A DNA stretch of 64,000 bases from Streptococcus pneumoniae (GTDB taxonomy: Bacteria > Bacillota > Bacilli > Lactobacillales > Streptococcaceae): contig JBFDTN010000001.1 in NCBI GenBank assembly GCA_040719455.1, positions 496,001 to 560,000 of the forward strand. Direction: 5' to 3'. The position numbers were made by a program, and so were the translations under genes. Shown here piece by piece: positions 63,747-64,000 of this stretch. Below the pieces are notes generated by a model. It saw only the letters and a list, made by a program, of their open reading frames with translations. It was not told the origin of the DNA and searched no databases. Position 1 is the stretch's first letter; each line of letters begins with the position of its first letter.

Positions 63747-64000
63747 CTAATCCTCTTTCTTCATAAAATAGAGGAGGGTTTGTAATTCGCTGGTCAAATC
63801 GACATATTGAACTACGATGTCTTTTGGTACTTGCAGGTTGACAGGAGAAAAGCTGAGAATGCCTTTAATGCCTGAATCGACCAAAATCGTTGCGACTTCT
63901 TGAGCCTTGACACTAGGCACTGTAAGAATAGCAGTTCGTACGTCTGTTTGGCTTAATTTTTCTTTGATTTGGGAAATGCCGTAAATCGGAATTCCATCTG
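63747..64000 (-). CDS. rex: Redox-sensing repressor Rex, C-terminal part
   Basis: The stop is at 63747-63749 and the gene runs out of the window. The visible 84 residues ([46 protein letters not shown]) are the NAD(H)-binding domain end of Rex, with the family's closing domain-swapped helix ([14 protein letters not shown]). Rex senses the NADH/NAD+ ratio and represses fermentation genes. Confidence 0.93.
   Translation of the reverse strand, partial: DGIPIYGISQIKEKLSQTDVRTAILTVPSVKAQEVATILVDSGIKGILSFSPVNLQVPKDIVVQYVDLTSELQTLLYFMKKED

Noticed and set aside
1..64000. CRISPR arrays, tRNA or rRNA genes
   Set aside because: No regular repeat-spacer series, cas-like genes, tRNA cloverleaf or rRNA sequence was noticed on either strand.

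Overview
The window is chromosomal DNA from a low-GC Gram-positive coccus of the genus Streptococcus. The core genes are recognisably streptococcal: CiaR/CiaH, the block tdk-prfA-prmC-tsaC...glyA-nucleoid protein-PvaA-like, rplJ-rplL behind an L10 leader, and radC-amidotransferase-rex. Several of these runs have the pneumococcal gene order. The species cannot be fixed from the sequence alone; S. suis or a mitis/sanguinis-group species would both fit.

Layout. 1-13.9 kb is core metabolism and translation: the end of a sugar O-acetyltransferase gene, xpt-pbuX, a MATE exporter, a tautomerase, the tdk/prfA/prmC/tsaC operon, a YdcF-family gene broken by one in-frame TGA, glyA, and a run of envelope or unknown-function genes. 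14.2-16.8 kb (minus strand) is a three-gene ABC-2 exporter. 17.0-22.2 kb holds nox with a cre site over its -35 box, an IS110-family element that has landed in a degenerate gene just upstream of ciaRH, and ciaRH itself. 22.4-28.5 kb is an accessory block: a restriction-modification locus with a GIY-YIG/helicase protein and a methyltransferase whose motifs are divided between consecutive genes, followed by two small unknown genes. 28.5-39.8 kb returns to core: alpha-amylase under a LacI/MalR-type operator, rpsT, coaA, and a nucleoside salvage and uptake operon (methyltransferase, pdp, deoC, cdd, BMP-type nucleoside ABC transporter). An IS66 element with a broken tnpC then cuts the start off a thioredoxin-like secreted protein gene. 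rpsU, the L10 leader, rplJ and rplL follow.

An 18.2-kb genomic island is inserted in the 3' end of rplL. A 15-bp direct repeat, TTACTCTTAAATAAT, marks its ends (43785-43799 and 62001-62015). A related pair of 20-bp GC-rich repeats lies just inside each end, as expected for integrase arm sites. From left to right the island carries a tandem OB-fold-like protein, a first tyrosine recombinase, a second IS110 element with a structured non-coding end, a small acidic protein, an XRE repressor facing an LPXTG surface-exclusion (SEC10/PgrA-type) protein, a three-gene zinc-ribbon/ABC-ATPase/permease cassette, an Abi_2/AbiF-type gene with a probable small structured RNA in front, a replication protein with downstream 22-bp iterons and hairpins, a primase-helicase fusion, two small proteins, and the tyrosine integrase next to attR. 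I see no relaxase, conjugation or phage structural genes, so it looks like an integrative element that can replicate but depends on a helper for transfer. A motif, TTTTTCTGGCATACT, recurs in front of several island genes and probably marks a shared promoter or operator.

62-64 kb is core again: radC, a class I glutamine-amidotransferase hydrolase, and the 3' part of rex.
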